This document shows, piece after piece, positions 44,690 through 55,714 of a DNA stretch of 64,000 bases. Positions within the stretch are counted from its first letter, which is position 1. Each line of letters starts with the position of its first letter. The stretch comes from Telmatactis stephensoni (Eukaryota > Cnidaria > Anthozoa > Actiniaria > Isophelliidae): NCBI GenBank assembly GCA_029948255.1, contig JALIZF010001492.1:182001-246000 (forward strand), read 5' to 3'. Both the position numbers and the translations under genes were made by a program. Below the pieces are notes generated by a model. That model was not told the origin of the DNA. It did not search any database and saw only the letters and a program-made list of their open reading frames with translations.

Positions 44690-45042
44690 GCCGCAGTCAC
44701 ACTTGCGCTAGAAACTTGCTTGCTTGGGGATAATCTGTTTGCTTAGCACGTTTCTAGCTCATTTTCCGGTGTGACCAATAAGAATGGTGGAACCGGACTT
44801 GGTTGAAATCTGATGCGAATTGCTAGAATCTACAAAGGAACCGAAGCAGTGTTCAAGAGTACTCTTGATCATGTTCTGAGAGTGATAAGCAGAAGAAAAT
44901 AATTGGCTTAAATGTATCAGCCAATGAAATTATGGCAGGCTTGACAGATCGAAAGATCCATAAAAACCAAGCTCAAACATCGCAATCATAACCCATTACG
45001 CGTAGTTACGTTTGATAAGGTTTCCTATAAATTGGTTTGTGA

Positions 45043-46047
45043 ATGATGTCTAGAAACACAAGTTGGCACCAATTTTTTTCATCTGGTATTACAAATGAAC
45101 AGCAACAGCATCTATATCCTTCATCTGCTGTATTTATGGCGCATGATCAAGGTATTGGCTTGAATTCTGCTGTGAACAGTTTTGGCGCGCAAATGTATCG
45201 ACCAGCAATACAACCTCTAGCAAGTCAGTATCCTGCAAATACAACATTATATTTTCCTTCATCACGTCCATCAGAAGAACAGCTTGGTCAATCTTCTTCG
45301 TTAGGCAGCATTGGGGCGAGTACCAGCAATGATATTGGAAGCAATTCGATTTCTGGCGGGAAATCAACATCCAAGTGGTCTGATGATCAAACCCTAATCT
45401 TGGTTCAAGAATGGAATAAACGTATTGACGAGTTAGAAAGCAGCAGATCCTCTGAAGCTTGGAAGAAAATACTCGAGGCTGTTAATAAAGTAGAGCCAAG
45501 TAAAACCATGAAGCAATGTAAAGACAAATTGCGCAACTTGAAGCAAGCATACAAAGATGCAAAAGCCAACAATAATCAAACAGGACGGGGAATGAAAAGT
45601 AGCCCACATTACGATATATTCGACCAAATACTTGGATCGAGACCAGTGGGTACAATGCCAGGAGTAATCCAGTCTCTTGATGGAAGTGAGAGTGGGTCAC
45701 CTAGCAATAAGAGCACATCCTCGAAGGACTCAGATGTCGAGTCAGATGATGATGATGATGACGATGATGGTGTGCGCGACACATTCGCCCACAAGCGTAA
45801 GTCGTCCAAGCAACCATCACCAAAAAGAAAGCTCGTAAAGGAAAAGCTTCCATCCAAGATAGTTTCCAAAATTTAACAGAAAAGATGTTGGAAATACAAA
45901 ATATTCAATGCAAGCAATGGAGAGATTCACAAGCAAGATCTGAAGAACTAATGATGAAACTTGAAATGGAGCAGCGAAAGCTAGACGAGGAATCGAGGCG
46001 ACGAGACCAAGAATTTTTCTTGCGTATGGCCCAGCTATTAAAAAAAT
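45043..46047 (+). CDS. Harbinger SANT/Myb-like accessory protein, one frameshift
   Basis: In Harbinger elements this protein brings the transposase to the nucleus and to the element ends. The N-terminus is Ser/Gln-rich. Residues ~110-200 hold a trihelix/MADF-type domain ('KWSDDQTLILVQEWNKRIDE', 'SEAWKKILEAVNKV', 'CKDKLRNLKQAYKDAKANN'). A Ser-rich and poly-Asp stretch and a basic segment follow. The first frame stops at 45,876. A +1 frame overlapping from ~45,820 continues with a Glu/Arg coiled coil ending 'EFFLRMAQLLKK' at 46,047, so one base has probably been lost in the A-rich tract near 45,820. The gene is otherwise complete. Confidence 0.8.
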
Positions 46048-46480
46048 AAACTGTTTTCTACTATAGTATTATTATAGTACTTGAAACTTTGTTCAATTGT
46101 CATATATATCGTGATTCATTCACGAAATGATATCATTGTTACTCAATTCATAGTGAAACATTTTTAATATCAAGACAAATTGACACTGGCACATCTATTC
46201 ACAATTATTTTTGTGATTTATGATAAAATATCGTAGATATTGAAGATGTAAAAATTATTGATCGATATTTGAATATAATTATTTTTTGACAAGATTTATT
46301 AAATTTACTTTAATATGTAAAATGTATCGATGTATTCAAATAATTTGTAAAAGGGGCTTTCTTGGTAAAATAAAAATATATTTATGTGAAATGTATCCAT
46401 ATTAAAGGGCATTATTGATGGCTATTTCGTTTTGCCTTTCATGAAATACACTGATCAGTAAAAACCGTATGTACATGGTT
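46048..46480. other. Spacer between the convergent Harbinger genes
   Basis: AT-rich sequence with AATAAA-like signals (AAAATAAAAAT around 46,368) expected for the 3' ends of both genes. No exon. Confidence 0.5.
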
Positions 46481-47760
46481 CTATAAGTCTATTTCTATCT
46501 GATTTCGAATCACTTGAGCTGCAGGAATTTGATTTGCTCGATTCCCTTGCCGTCTTGCCCTTAAATAAGATCGTTCAATGTCAATAATTCGTTGCATAAC
46601 TTCTTGATCATCAAATTCTTCGCCTGCTTGCTGGCAGAAATTATGAAGAATACAACAGGTCAGAATTACTTTAGAAATATTGTCAAAGCGATTGTCCAGT
46701 CTCTTTAACAAAACTCTCCAGCGCCCTTTCAGAGTACCAAACGCTCGCTCTACTGTAGAATGCGCTGAAGACAGGGTCCTATTAAAAACTTGTTGTGTTG
46801 GAGTAAGAGCGGCATTATTTGGGTATGGTTTTAGTAGCCAGGGGCAAAAGTGGATATGCCCCATCCCCGAGCAATAAAGGCCTGATTTGAATTCCATTTT
46901 TGATAATTACTGGTTCTTTTAAAATGTCTTTATTTTCAGCCTTCGTGAATATTTCAGAGTGTCTCAATACTCTTGCATCGTGCATGCTTCCTGGGTATCC
47001 AATGGCAGTATCCAAAAACATCAGATTCTCTCCAACCACTGCTTGCATGATAACGCTATAGCGATGCTGGCGATCAAAATAATCAAATGGATTCTCCGGA
47101 GCGATTATTTCTATATGTGTTCCATCGATCGCGCCCAAGGCTTGGGGAATATTGCACTCGTCTTCAAATAATGCAAGTGGCTCTCGCTGTGTCACGACAA
47201 TTAACTGGGAATTTGATATATCTCCGGGAAAATCTATTCAGAGCCTCTGAGAAATCTTTGGCTATCGTTACGCATGTTGATTTCCCCACATCGAAGTGAG
47301 CAGCGATGCTACGAAAGCTGTTTCCTGTAGCGAGGCGCCATAAAGCAATAGCTACTCGTTTAGGCGTAGAGACAGCTTCACGCAGTATGGTGTTTCTACG
47401 GCTAATGTGTGGGCCCACAAGATTCACAAGTTCTATGAATGTCCCTTTGCTCATCCTAAAATGATCCTTCCAGTATCTGCATTGACTGTTGTCTAAGAGC
47501 ATGACTTCAAAACAACCAAAGTTTGGCCGCTGGAGACACCATACTCGATTAAAACGAGCCATCCTGGTTTGAAAATGTTCACATATCATTAAAACCAAAG
47601 CCATTGTATTCATACTTAAAATTAGAAATCTGTTTCGGATCATTTGCTGAAATAAACTGAGTATTCTTCGTCTCCATCTTCGGAATGCAATCGCCCTTCG
47701 TCTTGCTGCAAAACGAAAATACATAGACCACAAAAGGAGCAAGATATCTTCGATTTCCAT
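46481..47760 (-). pseudogene. PIF/Harbinger DDE transposase, two frameshifts
   Basis: The first frame (47,760-47,164) has the helical N-terminus and HTH ('RVAIALWRLATGNSFRSIAA'). The second (47,195-46,815) has 'QALGAIDGTHIEI' (first Asp), 'GYPGSMHDARVL' and 'LLLGDGAYPLLP' (second Asp). The third (46,897-46,481) has 'HSTVERAFGTLKGRWR' (the Glu) and 'TCCILHNFC'. All catalytic acids are retained, and overlaps show that single-base shifts near 47,190 and 46,850 separate the frames. The enzyme would be inactive as read, but decay is recent. Confidence 0.9.
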
Positions 47761-47962
47761 GTTGCAGATCTACTTGATATTTCGCGCAAAAATTGTTGTT
47801 GTGATACAGCAATGTTAGTTCATCAATCAACACTTTAAGGCAATGTACTTGTTTCTGTGTGACCCTCTTGTGCTTGTCTCAGATTTCTAGCCGCGCTTAT
47901 TCTTACGTCATAAGCAAGCTCGTTCAAAGCAAAATAGTAGCATAGTGTGGCCACGCTCTTAG

Positions 47963-48670
47963 TTTCCAAAATGTACTTCATTGATTTTGGGTTTGTTATC
48001 GTATTTATTGTTATTATCTCAATTAATTCCTCCTAAAGGATATAACCGCCGACATGACCAGCCGGGGTAAAATTATAACTGTAGGCAGTCCACAGTGTTT
48101 CAAAAGTTTTAATAATAAATAAAAAGACAGAGTTTTGCGTAGAAAAGTGCTAAGTGATTCCTAAGGACTTTTAGTATTACGATTTCATCGAGTTTTTCCC
48201 TACTCCTGGGCATGGATATGAATGCCTCACTTCAGACACTTAATAGGCCGGAAAAATTCAATGAGCAACTTGCCGTCATCAGTCAATAAACTGTTTCGAT
48301 AACTTTATGTCTTTTTATTTCAAAAACTCTTGAGAAATTTTGGCAAGCAGTCGTTGAAAGTTTCAACGTGATACTCTCTGTCATGAATTCATTAACTCTG
48401 ATTTCATCAAAGGTTGCATTGTCAAGACCGCTAATGTTTATATTTTACCGAATAATCAACATCTCGGCATGAAATATTAAGGGCTGAAATAACAAAAACT
48501 TAAAATCTAAAGATCAATCGCGGCTTGTATGATCCAATGTTGTTAAAATAACTTAATAAAACACAATGGTGATCCTATTGTTGCACTAGTCAGTTTCAAT
48601 GAATAAAATTATGGGAGTTGTAAATAAATTTGGCAGAATATCCTAGAAACAACACTCCAGCACTCACGCC
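47963..48670. other. No supported gene
   Basis: Non-coding sequence between the Harbinger element and the HTH exon. Nothing structured was seen. Confidence 0.4.
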
Positions 48671-48673
48671 AAA

Positions 48674-48927
48674 ATGGTTCGCTGCTCTGAATACGTCAAG
48701 CTTAGAATTTTATTTTTTTTCAAGTCAGCTAGGAAAATTTCTGAGATCGTCAAACTCTTAAAAGAAGAGGGTATTTCTGTGAACCGTAATACCGTGGCTC
48801 GGCATTTCAAGAAGTTCAAAACTGGACTTACACTCTGTGATAAATCCAGCCCGGGCCGCCCATCAGTCATTCCCGATCGATATTTCAACTTTATAGACAC
48901 GATCTTTGTTTCTGTAACGGTTGTTTA
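48674..48927 (+). CDS. Tc1-like helix-turn-helix exon
   Basis: From ATG 48,674 the product reads 'EYVKLRILFFFKSARKISEI', then 'VKLLKEEGISVNRNTVARHF' and 'SSPGRPSVI', which is the first HTH, recognition helix and GRPR-like hinge of Tc1-type transposases. A GTAAGT donor follows at 48,928, so this may be a spliced first exon and not simply a truncation. No catalytic DDE block in frame was identified downstream. It could be a 5' relic or a DNA-binding exon recruited by the following gene. Confidence 0.6.
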
Positions 48928-50170
48928 CGTAAGTGGGTAAATGACTTTTTGACTCTTCTAATTAACCAAGTACTATTATCTAATCCCTCTTTTGTTTGTC
49001 AACAAAATCCACTTCTCTAAAAGGTAAAAGCTCTAGTAATAGCGGCGAATTTATTTTGTGAAAAGAAACTGTGCGTTTGCTGTGCGTAGATTACAAGGGC
49101 CTGATTATATACAATACACTACCCTTGTATGAAACGTGCCAGCCTGGTTAAAAGTGTAGTTTTCGTGTGTGAGCAACTGGTATATGCCCTCAGATTAATA
49201 AATCGTTTTTGATTTGTCATTCATCATTGAGCAAAATATTATTACCGGCGGCCTTGCTTTGGTCCATGCCGACGAGAAATGTGTGTGAAAGTTTCATGAA
49301 GGCCGCTCGGCAAATCACACCTACAATAAGGGCACTTGTTGATCTCATTGTAATCCAATGTCAGCGACAGCCTGAGTTTCCGGAGATAGACAGCAAACGA
49401 CTTTTTTCGCAGCTAGTACACAGCAATACTGAACCACAGAAGTAGTTATGTTATATTCTTTTTATTTTATAATGATTATATATTATAAGTATACCCGCGA
49501 CCAAAAAAAAATCTTCTCACGCTATGTGTCGATAATTCATTTCTTGGGAAGTTGCGTTGTTTACATTAAGCTGTTGCAAAATTTCCAATAAAATGATAAA
49601 AGCTAGCTAAAATGTAAGCCAAAATTACCAAATGCTTTTGAAAATTTTAGAACTGCAAAAAAACTCTTCATGATTTATAGTGAGTTTGAAATTTCAAAAA
49701 CAGGGTTTGGTCCAGTTTCGGTGTCAAATTCTGCACGTGGGAATTTACTAGTAGATGCTTTCACTGTATAAACGTCAATCTATAAAAGTTGTAGATTTCA
49801 CAGCTTTTGCAGTATTCAAATAGGGTTATTTAACGATTTTATTTCATGATTGAGATCTGAAATGGATCTTAGCTTAGCGTTTTGCTATCCTCGTTGTTGT
49901 ATTTTCAGATCATAGACTAATCATATGCAACCTCGAAATTCCTGTTATTTTCATGTTTGACTTGAAGAGGTGATAATTTTTTCACTTTAAGTGCCACAAC
50001 ACTAAAATCTTAAAACGTCGAGTACAGTATTGAAGAGCGACTCCTGAAGATTTGATCACCGAAAAAAGGTGCAGACACCTCTTCTAATTTATAGCTTATT
50101 CTTTCTTCTTATCACAATGATTGATCCAACCATCATTGATTTCATTTTAGCTTAAAAATAACATTGTTTG
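48928..50170. other. Mostly intronic or intergenic
   Basis: A 78-codon frame at 49,209-49,445 ('ESFMKAARQITPTIRALVDL') ends at TAG, but has no clear acceptor. I do not call it. Confidence 0.35.
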
Positions 50171-50173
50171 AAA

Positions 50174-51814
50174 TGCCTCGTGATGAATACCCGGTATCTC
50201 AACCTGCGGGCTGGCGGCACTGCCATTACTATTACAACATACACCCTGTTGTTAAGGTACGTACGCCTCAAGTGATATTATACAAAACATGCGATATATA
50301 TCAATTCTGCCTCTCCTCTGCAAATCAATACTTTCTTTAGTTCATATATCTTTTCTGTCTCTGTCAATCAGCTCCTTAAAGATGCGGGTAAAGTAAAATC
50401 GAAAGAACAGTGGATGTTGCAGTACAACTCAAAGGCCACACAGACAAATCTGAAGCTGCCAACTGCTGGAATTGACAAATTTCAATATGTATCTGTTCTG
50501 TATTTTTTAATCTTGTTAATTCTTTTGTATATTATAATCATCAAATTATAAAGTCATTTTGACACTCGTTTCAATTTGAACCATGAGTTTTATTCCAATG
50601 AATATTGTTTAGTATTACAAGATAAGAAAGAACAAAACTCTAGGGTTTTAGAGTTTTCTGATTTATGGGCAGAGTGGTTTTCATCAGTCCATGAAATAAA
50701 CTTTACTGGTTAGAGTATTGTAAAAATAGGCGCTTGTTAAGCTCATGTGGCTACAGCCTTATGGGATAGAAAGAAAAGCGTCAATATAAATGAGATACAG
50801 TGTTGAAATACTGGCTATTTACTGTAATTTCTTACATCAGACTACTGAGCGCTTAGATGGTTAGTAAGGTCACTTTTTTGTATATATTATATAATTTTTT
50901 ATTGTCAATTTGCTGTAACTCCAATAACATAAAAGTGTAGCGGTCAAACAAATGCGAAAAATATTTTTTCTCTAGGAGATGTAACAAAAGAATTAATATT
51001 CGCAGCCACTAAATTTTATTGCTACGCGCCCGACATAAAAGCGTTTGAAACACAATCGGTCGAGTCACTTCTAATTAGTAAACAAACAGACGATTGGAAT
51101 ATAAAACAGGTATATAGAGATATTCCTTTACATAGAAAATTGAGCCAAAAACACCAGTGCTTATGTCATTTATTTATTTAGTTTTAACGATATGATACCT
51201 AATTAAAGGATATCTTAGGCTTGAAATTGAGTAGCATTCACTGTCAGTCACGGCTTTGAAGTCTCGTGTGCAAAGTGGCCTAATTTACGGAAAAAAGTTC
51301 ACATAAATTATTTGTTTGACAATTTTTAATTTAACTCTTTTAAAGATGAATTTGTACTTGTTTTTATTCTTGATTGTAAGAATTTCCACAGCAAATTTTT
51401 GCCTCAAGTAATTAGTCGATTGATGGAAGAGAATCTTCACAAACTTTTATCTGTCGGGTGCATACCATGCATCGGTGGTAAACTCAATACGCCTTTTTGT
51501 TTTCTTGACAGACTCAGGTGACAGTTCTCTTTCCAAATCTTTTCATTTCTGTTTATTTTAACACTGAATTGAAATTCTTTTATTTCAAAGTGTCCTTTGT
51601 TTATCATTATCAATCATTGTCTATTCGTTCAAAGTCGATCAATGATTGGTTCCGAAGTTTATAATTGGGCTTCCTGTGGAGTTACGCACGGACGGACACG
51701 ACTCGATGACTAAGTGGCTTCGCCTCTTTGAGGCTGTAGCCACAAAAATTGTAGAAAAAAAGCAACATTCTTTAAAACGAGTTAATTTACCAAAACTTAA
51801 AGCAATTTCAAATG
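50174..51814 (+). CDS. Unrecognised multi-exon plus-strand gene
   Basis: Splice-supported exons are: 50,174-50,258 ('MPRDEYPVSQPAGWRHCHYY' to 'HPVVK', donor GTACGT); 50,372-~50,490 after AATCAG ('LLKDAGKVKSKEQWMLQYNS'); 50,976-51,110 after CTCTAG ('DVTKELIFAATKFYCYAPDI' ... 'DDWNIKQ', donor GTATAT); ~51,392-51,520 ('FLPQVISRLMEENLHKLLSV'); and ~51,650-51,814 ('PVELRTDGHDSMTKWLRLFE' ... 'LKAISN', donor GTACGT). Phases between them were not all checked. The gene converges with the BEN-domain gene. No known domain was identified. It may be cellular or the main gene of an undefined element. Confidence 0.4.
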
Positions 51815-51888
51815 TACGTAGGGGCTTACATATGCTAATAATCAAGCTTGTAAATCATAAAACTATTTTTTTCTTTCTTAAAAATGAA

Positions 51889-53855
51889 TCAATTGCCTTT
51901 CTGCAATGTCTCCAGGCCGATTCTTGTTCCGTAGGGGGGCACAGGGTAAAATTGCATTACAATTTTTTTGACTTTTTTAATCCTTATGGGGTCCAGAGCG
52001 TGTTTTCCCCTCACCTCCTCAACATTTCTTCCTAACAACTCGGCGCTCTGGAACACTTCTCTGACGAGATGCACGGCGAAGTTTGGTTGAGAGCTAGCAT
52101 TGTTTCGAACCATCAGCAGTCTCTCGTTCGACAAGCCAAGGTTGTCAGGAGCACTTTCACTATTCTCTGTGGCTGTGGTTATGTGTGTGTCAATTTGTTG
52201 TAGGACACGGTTGGACTGTATGTTTGTGTGCGTGGCAGTTCGTGGAGTTTGTGACAGTGAATGGCGAGGTGTATTATGAACGTTTGGAAATGGCACGTGT
52301 CTCTGAGGATGAAGTATAGAAACCAGGTCTTCAAACTTGTTATCTATGTAGGTGATGAGCCAACTCTCTAACTCCCCAAGCTCTGTTTCAAAAGGATTTG
52401 TTTGAATAAGTTGCCGCTGCACTCGGTGAAGACGGGAAGTCACAACTGATGTCTCTGCCGTGACTCCAATGCCATGAAGAGTTGGACTAGAAGGCAAAGA
52501 AGGGAGTGGTCTATACTGAAATGATGGTGACAAAGGATCAGGACTATGACATGAATGTATGGAGTGGCTTGGTGTTGTAGAGTGATGTGCAGTGTTTGGT
52601 GATGGCAAAGGATTAGGACTAGTGTGACATGAATGTATGGAGTGACTTGGTGTTGTAGCATGATGTGCAGTGTTTTGAGAAGGTGAAGATGCAGTACTAC
52701 TGACAACGGTGGCATTCGACAAAGCCCCAGATCTAGTTTCCTATAAAAAAATGAAAAGCAAAAGTTCAATGACAGAAAAATAAACCTATAGTAAGCCTTG
52801 TTGCGTAAACACGTCCAGTAAGGCCCGGTCCAGACGGCATATTCCTCATGTACTTAATTGCTGCCGTACATAATTCAGGATCAAGTACGGCAAAAATACG
52901 ACAGGGCCAGTCATGTTACACGGCAAAGGAATGATCAAATAACATTTTTGCTTTCATAATTCATTTATGTAAAAGAAAGCTTATTACCTTATCCTTTTCT
53001 TTGGGAATGGTTGAGTCTTTTCCAAGAGAGTAGCAACAAATAACGGAAGCAGGCTACACAATTGAGAAAAAAAAACAATGGTTGATAAATATACTTTCAA
53101 ACAGTAGCTTGTGCATGTGGAATTGTGGCATTGAGCTTACATTTTTTTCCTTTTTGGCTTTTGCCTGAGAATCCTCTGTGGATGCCGTTGGTGTCTAAAT
53201 AAAATGATACTGATTTTAGAGAGGGCAACATTTTAAAAATTAAGTATGGAACAAACACGCACTGACTTACTTTTTTGCCCTTTCTGCCCTTTTTCGGCTG
53301 CTGCTCTGTGGATCCGGATACTGTGTTGCCAGTTGGTGCCTAGAACAAATTTTTCAGAATTCAGAGAGGGCATGATTCAATAAACTATATATTTTCCAAC
53401 AAGCTAAAAATCGGCATATACCCCTTTGGCGTGAAATGATCTGTCCCCAAGTGGACTGTTGTTAGTAAAGAAATCACGATGACTTACTTCCTGTTCTTCT
53501 TTTTCCTCTTCTTGAAATAGATGCTGATTTGCACTGTCGCGTACAAATTGGTTTTCTGCCTCGCGTAGCTTCAGATAATCATCTACAAATGAATAATTCT
53601 GCAGTCAGTTGATTGCATGCATCTATTTCCTAAAATCATTATAAAGTTTAACTCACCTCCCACAGCAATTAGCTGGGCCTCAAATTCTTCTTCTCCATAT
53701 TTAACAATCACGATGCTTCCAGGTTTGGCTTTAGTTCCACTTAAAACCTTTTTGATGTCCGTCAACTTAACTATACTAACTTTCTTGTCAGATTTGAAAT
53801 AAAATGAGCCATAACTAAAAAACTTAAGCTGGTGGCATAAAGAAGTGGAAGGCAT
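51889..53855 (-). CDS. BEN-domain protein with N-terminal β-rich domain, six exons, intact
   Basis: Exons 53,855-53,657, 53,582-53,488, 53,339-53,271, 53,194-53,141, 53,053-52,988 and 52,740-51,889 join in frame with GT..AG introns into 444 residues. BEN domains bind DNA and recruit chromatin partners. Residues ~1-75 alternate strands ('GSIVIVKYGEEEFEAQLIAV'), like the Tudor/SH3-type N-terminus of BEND5-like proteins. Exons 3-4 are Lys-rich with two 'PT(G/A)..' repeats. Next comes a Ser/Pro/His-rich stretch with a duplicated 'TTPSHSIHSCH' unit. The C-terminal ~80 residues ('FAVHLVREVFQSAELLGRNV', 'GKHALDPIRIKKVKKIVMQF') match the BEN helical core. Whether it is cellular or carried by a transposon is unclear. 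Confidence 0.82.
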
Positions 53856-54152
53856 GATAACTTATAAAATTCAGTAGTGAAGTAACTAGACGATGGTTAG
53901 CCAGTAAATATCTAGAAATAGATGAAACTCGAACACATCAGAGGCTACTCATAGTGTCGTCGGCAAAAAAGCGACGAAGCGCTGCTTGTATTTGAAGGAC
54001 AAAAGGAAAAATTGCAGTCAATGATCAACAACTTTACCACAATATTACAAAAGAAATGCAAAGGCAGCCGATATGCGTCTTTATAACGGCAAATACATGT
54101 TTAGTCAAAACGTTGTGCAGTTTAATAATTACTCTTTGATTGAACCCCTTAA

Positions 54153-54609
54153 AGTGCCCCTAACCCCTAAATCGAAATTTTGAAAATCGTTTCTTTATTA
54201 ATGGAAAAGCCTTATGGTGAAATATTTCAGGATAAAATCATCTCCTTTGTGAGGATTAAGGCATTTGAAATCTGAAAATGCAAATGAGATGACGTAGAAA
54301 AAGGACTACTTAAATATACAAAAACACTAGAGATGAATTTTATACTATTTTTTCATTTGCAAAACATTTTCATCGCTAAAGTACAAAGTTTGGTGAACGT
54401 TTTTGCCACCTAACTCAAAAACACTTGTTCCAAAATTGAAGACAAAATCACGCAAATTCCTTTTTTTACGTCATCTCATTTGCATTTCCCGACTTCAAAT
54501 TCTTAATGCTCCAAAAGGAGATGATTTTATCCGGAGATATTTCACCATTAAACATTTCCATTCATGAAGAAACGATTCTCAGAATTTCAATTTAGGGGTT
54601 AGGGGCACT
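54153..54609. mobile_element. 457-bp fold-back element with TTAA target duplication
   Basis: Ends AGTGCCCCTAACCCCTAAAT and its inverse are flanked by TTAA (54,149-54,152 and 54,610-54,613). The inverted repeats extend well over 100 bp (including ATGATTTTATCC/GGATAAAATCAT). TTAA duplication is typical of piggyBac and Kolobok. No coding capacity. Confidence 0.88.
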
Positions 54610-54612
54610 TTA

Positions 54613-54849
54613 AGGCGGTGTTACATGAGACAATTTTTTACGACGATTTTCAGTGCAACGGCGTTGCGTTTTAAAAAATCTTTCTCGTGTAACATGACAC
54701 TTGGAATGATTTTTCTTGCATTTTCGCTTCGGCAACGCATTTGCGAGTTTATGAATCCAAGTCAGAAACTCGCAATGCAAAATATCGGCAAGTTGTTGCA
54801 ACGTTGCGCAGAAAATCATCATTAAAAATCGTCTCTTGTAACACCGCCT
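54613..54849. mobile_element. 237-bp MITE with TTA target duplication
   Basis: Ends AGGCGGTGTTACA(T/A)GAGAC are inverted, with arms of at least 50 bp, and flanked by TTA (54,610-54,612 and 54,850-54,852), as in PIF/Harbinger. It directly abuts the TTAA element; the two share the junction bases. Confidence 0.88.
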
Positions 54850-54989
54850 TTATGCAATATCGGAATTTTTATGTAAAATTGCATTTCGCTAGTCATTTGA
54901 TGTTTCACTGAATAGTCATTGCAGCCATCTTAAAGTCAACAAGGGGCAAGCATTATCTGAAGGAAAGCAGTCAGTTATAGCTCTTAACG

Positions 54990-55238
54990 ATGACTTTGCA
55001 AGAAACTTTACTAAACAATATTTGTGATGCTCGATTAAACTACATAGATACCATCGATGAACTTGAAACAATGTTAACAAGCTCTATTGCAAGTCTGCCT
55101 TCTGAAAGATCTTGGTCTCTTCAACATGTTCAAGAACTTCTTCCAATTCTTAAGAACTACACTCTCTACAAGCACCATATAGAAAGTGCCTTGGCAAATT
55201 TAGATCTTATCGAGAAGGAAATACAGAAGAAGTTATAA
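54990..55238 (+). CDS. Small uncharacterised ORF
   Basis: An 82-residue open frame ('MTLQETLLNNICDARLNYID' ... 'KNYTLYKHHIESALANLDLI'), predicted mostly helical and amphipathic with regularly spaced Leu, ends in 'EKEIQKKL'. It lies between a MITE and the ISL2EU element. No acceptor precedes the ATG and no family is recognised. It could be a small host gene or a chance frame. Confidence 0.35.
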   Translation: MTLQETLLNNICDARLNYIDTIDELETMLTSSIASLPSERSWSLQHVQELLPILKNYTLYKHHIESALANLDLIEKEIQKKL

Positions 55239-55714
55239 GCTTGATCGAGACTTTATCAACCAGCTTTATCAACCAGTGTGCAGTCACCACAAGAAAGTTT
55301 ATATTGGGGTTAATTATATGCCAAAACATTGTTAAAGGTTAAAAAATCGTAGTAATAGTAAATGAAGGGAACTGAACATCAACTGAACAGTTCATGTGAC
55401 TCATGCAGACTCAGAGATCTATTTTCAGTTTGTTATTTGTTCGTCTATTATGCTCAAAATGATAAATGACTTCAAAGCACTGTAAATGCCTATGATCTTT
55501 AGATAATATATAATTATAGCTTCGACCACATTGTTTCGATTTTCATCGTTCCCGAGGTTACATACACGCTATGCACAATACGTCGTTTGAGTCGGGGCCT
55601 GGTAACGGGTGGCTTCAAAACGAGGCTGGTCAGCCATCGTTCGCTTTGTTTTCTGTTTACAAGTATGGCGTCTTTCGTGTACTCATCATAATAGCACCTT
55701 AAAATTAGTTTAAA

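Larger units (their letters stand above)
44690..47962. mobile_element. PIF/Harbinger element with two convergent genes
   Basis: It contains a plus-strand SANT/Myb-like gene (45,043-46,047) and a minus-strand DDE transposase gene (47,760-46,481), the standard two-gene layout of PIF/Harbinger. Candidate ends are GGCCGCAGTCACACTTGCGCTA (about 44,690) and the inverse of GCGTGGCCACACTATGCTA (about 47,960). They match only partly, so the boundaries and the 3-bp target duplication are provisional. Confidence 0.75.

Noticed and set aside
45134..45869. Minus-strand frames opposite the SANT gene, including a Ser-rich one
   Set aside because: They are antisense to the SANT/Myb-like coding sequence and the poly-Asp codon run; no independent support.
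48000..54100. A single two-gene Tc1-like element spanning the HTH exon to the BEN gene
   Set aside because: I looked for inverted repeats just outside 48,674 and 53,855 and saw none, and no DDE block could be placed in the plus-strand exons.
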